Positions 59,285-64,000 of a DNA stretch of 64,000 bases are shown in pieces. The position numbers and the translations under genes were made by a program. Below the pieces are notes generated by a model that did no database searches, had not been told where the DNA came from, and saw only the letters and a program-made list of their open reading frames with translations. Each line of letters begins with the position of its first letter. Position 1 is the stretch's first letter. Source of the DNA: Oxyruncus cristatus (lineage: Eukaryota > Chordata > Aves > Passeriformes > Cotingidae); contig VXAY01004755.1 of assembly GCA_013399855.1 (NCBI GenBank), positions 444,546-508,545 of the forward strand, written 5' to 3'.

Positions 59285-59420
59285 CAATCCCATTAATGAG
59301 ATATGTTAATCAATGGAGAGATCTGAGATTTCAAGCTGAGTCAGTGCACCATAATATTACATACGTATTGCTATTTATAGCCAAAGAGACTGAATTCACT
59401 AAGTTTCCCTTTCCACGAGT
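59285..59420. promoter_or_regulatory. Conserved-element-like block with AP-1/MAF and MEF2 words
   Basis: In 135 bp: CATTAATGAGATATG and GTTAATCAATGG (homeodomain/HNF1-like), GCTGAGTCAG at 59335-59344 (AP-1 with MAF extension), a TACGTA word at 59362-59367 and an exact MEF2 box CTATTTATAG at 59371-59380. This is the densest cluster of good transcription-factor words I found. Function is inferred only. Confidence 0.35.
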
Positions 59421-62400
59421 ATGCCATGGAAACTATTTGAATTTTGATCTGTGGATGAAGGGACAGATGGGCAGAAGGCAGGCACACATTTTTTTCACAG
59501 GCTTTGGAGGTACAAATTTTCTCCTGTCAAGTACAACTCCAATTCATAAGGGGAAATTTCATCAAAACCATCATAATTCATTAAACAAAGCAAATATTTC
59601 TTTGACCAAATCATTTGGGTATTCCACTGTTCTGGGTTGGCTTGGTTTTTTTTCCACGTTTGCAGGGAATTTAATTATCAGACAACTCCATTTCTGGGAG
59701 CAGGGAGGCAAACTTGCAATGAGACAAATTTCCCACTTTTAGTGCTTTGAAAGTCTGTTTTTACAGATTTTTTTTTTGGTCTTGTTTTCCAGGCACATCA
59801 CCACACTTTTCATGGTACCTCTGGACTCAGCTGGTTTGATGTGGTCTATAACAAATGAACTTTATGTCCCATGGCAAACTGGATTTAAATGACAAGATCT
59901 TCTAAATTTGAGAGAGGTACCGTGGAACCCCTGCTTTCATTTTTATTGAAAGGGGCTCTTTCTCAAGGAACTGATTGTGGAAATGGAGGAAACATTCCTT
60001 GCAGTGACAACTGATACTTAGAGTGTCATTCAACTCCAATCATTGTGCTCATTCACACGTTTTCAGTCCCAGTGGGCTGCAGGGTTTTGAACTTGCAGAA
60101 CACAGTAGCTGGAAAACCTTTGAAGGCGGCTGGAGACTGGGAGATAAGGACACAAATGGGAAGTGTCTACCAAGACACCTAAAAGCAAAGATTAAACCCA
60201 ACGATTTTAAAGGTATTTGAGCATTTTTCACAGGGTGAGATCAGTTCCAGATCATGGGCTGATATTAAAGTACACTGGGGCATTCCCAGAACCAGTAATT
60301 GCTGCTCACCTTTCACCCCCTGCTGCTCATTTCCCCTCCATGCCAAAGTGCTCTTTCCACCCGCTTGTGCCAGGAAAACTCCGTGTGACCGGGAGCTGAA
60401 CCAGACAGAGGAACTTTCCTGCTTTAAACAAACAAACAAACAAACAAACAAACAAAAAACCAAACACGTCAAACTTCTTCTCCCCCCACCCCAACCCTTT
60501 CCAAGCCGGATGGCTCCTCCCATCGGGTTCCCAACCACAGCAGTAGCTGTGCCAGCAGGGCAGCAGGAACAGGAGGCCAGGAGACAGCAGTGTCTTAAAC
60601 CAGTGTTACCACCAAGCAATTTGTAATATCAAACCACAGGCTAAATCTCAACTAAAAGCTTTTCGGGTTCAGAGTGAACACCTCTATTAAGATGAATTAA
60701 GCAATTCACAGTGTTCAGAGCTGCACTTTCAAATGCAGTTTTAATCTTTATTTTCAACACTCACCCTTTGTACCGAAAATGGCCTGAAAGAAACCAGCAA
60801 GGAAACCCATTAATTCCAGGTTTCTGTAGAAGAGAATTGTGTGTATATTTTGTTTAGTACAAAAGCCTATCTCTGCACTTGCAGTCACAGCCACTGTGAC
60901 TCCATTGCATGCAGAGACACCAGAACTACCTTAAAACTCACTAGTGCAGGTCCTGATAACCATCTAGTCTCAACAGCACAGGCTCAGCATGGACTAATTT
61001 GTCCTGACAAGATTATTTGCAAATTAGGTGAGAAGGTCAGACAGCTGCCCTATAACCACATAAAAGTGTAGTAAACACTGGCTCCAAGTTCTTACCCTAC
61101 CTAATTTTTATATGTTTTCCACAGGGCGTTCACTTCATGTGCCCCCTCAGCACCAGGTTTCACCCACTCTTAGGCCCAGTTTCAGGCAAGGATGTGTTTA
61201 AATCCCTTGTCCAGGCTGGATTGCAGGTGTGGGCTCACCTCAGCCAGGGGAAAGGTGTGAACTAGATCCTCAGCTGGGAAGAACTCCAGCGTGTGAGGCA
61301 GAAACTGGATCACCGGAATTAAACACATGTAAAACCACCACAGGGGATGGGAGCAGGTTTTGCCTTGGCTTAACAAAAAGAGTGGTTTCCAGTGGTTTAG
61401 ACACAGTATGCCTGTGCTGGATGTAGGAGCCTTCCCCATCTGGAGGGCTAAGCATCAGATCATGTTACTGTGAGAACAGTTTTGGATCACAGTCACAACA
61501 TCCTCCTCCATTAAGCTGTGCAAAGGGTCTGTCTCTGTGTTGTCATGTGGAGGAACGAGCTGCCTGTCAGTGGAATGAGCAGATCATGAGGGATTTCCCA
61601 CGCAAAAGGATCCAAACCCCATGGACTCACATGAACCCATTCCAGATGTCTCCTCTGTTTGTCCTCACATGTGGCACGAGTGTGCCCAAACTACAGGAGG
61701 AGCTGGAGGAGGCTTCACACTTGTCTTTAATTCCTTTTTTTTTTTGTTTTTCATAGTCTATTTGGAAAACACATTGCTGGAGTTTATTCCCTGTGTTTTT
61801 GGAATCTGGGAAGCACTGACAGAAGGAAGGATGGGCCTTGAAAAACAAGGCACAAGGGGAGGATCCTCTTAGTCTTACAAGGATGTAGAAATGCTGTCTG
61901 AGCACTGCACAGTCCCATCCCAGACACACCCTGCAGGTCAGGCATATACACACCAGGCTGACCAAACCCAGGGGAACCTTCCAGGACTGTCACAAGGGCA
62001 AGAAGATGCAGAGGTTCTTCGAGCAAGAATCACAAATGCCGCTGAGTCAGACCAAAAATCAATCCCTCTCAGTACCTGATCTCTACCAGGAGCCACTGTG
62101 TGAGGGAGGATGCAACACCCGGGTCCTCCCACGGCTGATCTCACTGTTATCACAGGAATCTGCTTAACGACTTCCTGCATCAGATGCCCAGCACAGCCAC
62201 CCACAGAGACACCCTCCAGTTACACTCCTAAATGTTCCTTCACCATATCTGTGCCTTTGCTGATGGTTTTCCTTGACAATGCCCTCTGCAGTTCTTTAGC
62301 CACTCAGGTCACCGCTCGTTTCCTTCTGCTTGCTTTAGACTTATTACTCAGAGTGTTCTTCCAGTCCTCCTGACTCCAAAGGCTCCTGGCAAAAGCTGTT

Positions 62401-64000
62401 CAGGACATTTTTCAGTGCAATTTCATTGGGAAAGGTCAATCGAGTTAAACTGAAATTTCTCACAAAAAGAAAGAGTTTCAAGAAGAGTGTGTTCTCAGGA
62501 CCTGCATGGGATTCCACTCCACTCCATGTCTGGTTTTTAGGGTTACTGTGTGTAATGGGGGGTACCCAGAGTTTCACGCTACATGCAAGTATTTATCCTG
62601 GACACAAAACTGAACGTTTCCAGGAGGACAAGCTCCAAAATCCCTCCCAGCCACCCACTGCAGCTGAACCAGTACCCCCAGACCCAGTCCACGACATGAC
62701 GAAGGTGGAGACCTGAGCTCTGCTTTCCCGTCTCACACCATCAGCACTGGCTTGTTCTGGGCTGACTAAACTTCTTGTTCTAATTTTGAATAACCACGTG
62801 CTTGTTCTAAACTAGAACAGATTTGAAACCCCTTTCTGCTTCCCAGTTCTGTCCTCCTAAGTGCATTTCCTGCTCACTTGACCTTCACCCAAATGTGCCT
62901 TTGCTTCTCCAGCTGAGATCCAGTTGCTTTTCCCACTCCCTTCTTCCCTGTCCCTCCATATTTCTTGGACAAGCTCTTGCCCTGTTACTGCAGTGAGGTC
63001 TCCAGCACTCAGATCCTGGCACTGAACTCCCTTTCCCTGACCCCTTGGGTCTGATTCTGACACAGGTTGATGGGTGCAGCACGGATCTCTTCACCTGAGC
63101 CAGTATCATTAGCAAATCTTTACAGTCAATAACAAGAAATAGGAATTTCTGAGGCGTTATTCAGATTATCCTGAAGTGAATCACTAAACTGGAACACAGA
63201 ATTACTAAATCATGTAAACATCTCCAGTGTAAACTAAACTCAGTTAAATGAAATCATGCTTCCTGTCTTTGCTGATACATGATTTGTTCCTTGCCGGTTT
63301 GGGTATTCTAAAAGGAGTGGATACTCCTCCCATTATCCTTAGATTCAATGCCACTGTCTTCTGGCTTTCCTTCCTTTCCTCTCCCTTTTGAATGGTCTTG
63401 TTTCCCACCAACCACATCAGCTGGTACCCCACAAACCCACCACCTGGTATTCCCGTGGCCAAAAGCCAAAAGTCCTCTTGTCCCAGGAGGGAAGTCTGTA
63501 ACACTCCATTACCCTGTCCAGAAAGCCATTGTGAAAACCCACCAGAGATGTTCTCAGATGGCTGCAACTGATTAGACCGAAACAACAAGTAGTGTTGCCT
63601 GTACAAAACAAAAGTTTCAGGTGCCCCCCAAATTAATTCAACTTTTTGGCACGAACTTGATGTCCCGGCACCAAAACATAATGATCCACACAAATAAGAA
63701 GCTAAACCAAAGCTGTGGAAAATGCTTTTTTTCACCACTCCAGGAAGAAGGCTTTCTTATGACTTTGTCAAAAACTTTGGTTTTGAGAATTTCAAAAGGA
63801 TGTGGGGAAAGAAAGGGTGGTAGGATCCCTGAGAACACCTCATGGCCTTCCCCCATCTCATGTGTCTGATCTGAACCCCAAACTCATGGCGCTGGGGTTA
63901 AAATGGCTTGGGGATGGGGCAGTGCTTCAGGGAGGCAGGAGCCATTTATGACAAAATTATTTGTAACCTTTAGAGCAATTCTAAAAGCTCTTTAGGTAGA
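59421..64000. other. Unique non-coding stretch to the end of the window
   Basis: A/T-rich around 59.5-60.3 kb, then mixed. Apart from the (AAAC)7 repeat nothing is recognised. A T11 tract near 61735 and frames up to 164 codons (63244-63738, minus) show no domain. Confidence 0.5.
60426..60453. repeat. (AAAC)7 microsatellite
   Basis: Seven uninterrupted AAAC units followed by A6. A simple tetranucleotide repeat. Confidence 0.95.

Noticed and set aside
59128..59742. 204-codon plus-strand open frame
   Set aside because: Its start is encoded upstream of the T16/C6 tract (a run of Phe and Pro), it has no domain, and it overlaps DNA that looks regulatory. Kept only as a note to the acceptor-like tract.
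1..64000. tRNA, rRNA, snRNA or known microRNA genes
   Set aside because: I looked for the GGTTCGAATCC-type B box and for a few familiar microRNA seeds and saw none. Reading by eye could miss small RNAs; a tRNAscan and covariance-model search would decide.
1..64000. CRISPR arrays, operons, riboswitches, phage or insertion sequences
   Set aside because: The sequence is vertebrate in character; no regularly spaced direct repeats, ribosome-binding-site/ORF packing or transposase was seen.

Overview
This window looks like nuclear DNA from a bird. The strongest evidence is at least 17 fossil copies of the 3' end of CR1 LINE retrotransposons, on both strands and of several subfamily types. CR1 of this kind dominates avian repeat content. 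The rest fits: moderate GC, vertebrate-style CpG depletion with small CpG-rich patches, many homopolymer A/T tracts, a few short microsatellites, and no compact gene arrangement. There is a single undetermined base, at 12981, inside a poly-C tract. I cannot name the species or the locus.

I find no protein-coding gene, rRNA or tRNA that I can support. Open frames are plentiful but short (the longest is 315 codons at 22869-23816 on the plus strand). They overlap one another on both strands, run through repeats, and have no recognisable domain. The window is best read as intergenic or intronic DNA. A few exon-like or promoter-like pieces are given with low confidence: a 49-nt segment with excellent splice borders at 8971-9019; a TATA/CCAAT arrangement on the minus strand at 50201-50225 with a possible first-exon donor near 49764; and a polypyrimidine-rich acceptor ending at 59190.

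Layout. 1-4.6 kb is unique sequence with poly-A/T tracts. 4.6-15 kb carries plus-strand CR1 copies, a T-depleted block (6.69-7.03 kb), the poly-C/N site (12.97-13.0 kb) and a possible conserved element at 13.8 kb. 15-23 kb is unique, with a CpG-rich GATA patch (14.9-15.06 kb) and an element-like block at 21.66-22.03 kb. 23-30 kb has scattered CR1 ends and a G-quadruplex-prone tract. 30-40 kb is mostly unique and holds the most striking structure, a perfect 37-bp inverted repeat with a 4-nt loop at 37975-38052. 40-49 kb holds more CR1 and a tandemly duplicated RE1/NRSF-like motif (40.86 kb). 49-64 kb holds the putative minus-strand promoter, a long antisense CR1 (54.36-54.75 kb) and two blocks that read like conserved regulatory DNA (52.15-53.8 kb and 58.5-59.4 kb).

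The calls of conserved-like DNA rest only on appearance: dense AT-rich homeobox, GATA, MEF2 or AP-1 type motifs, no repeat similarity and balanced composition. No alignment was available. I saw no convincing novel multi-gene system.
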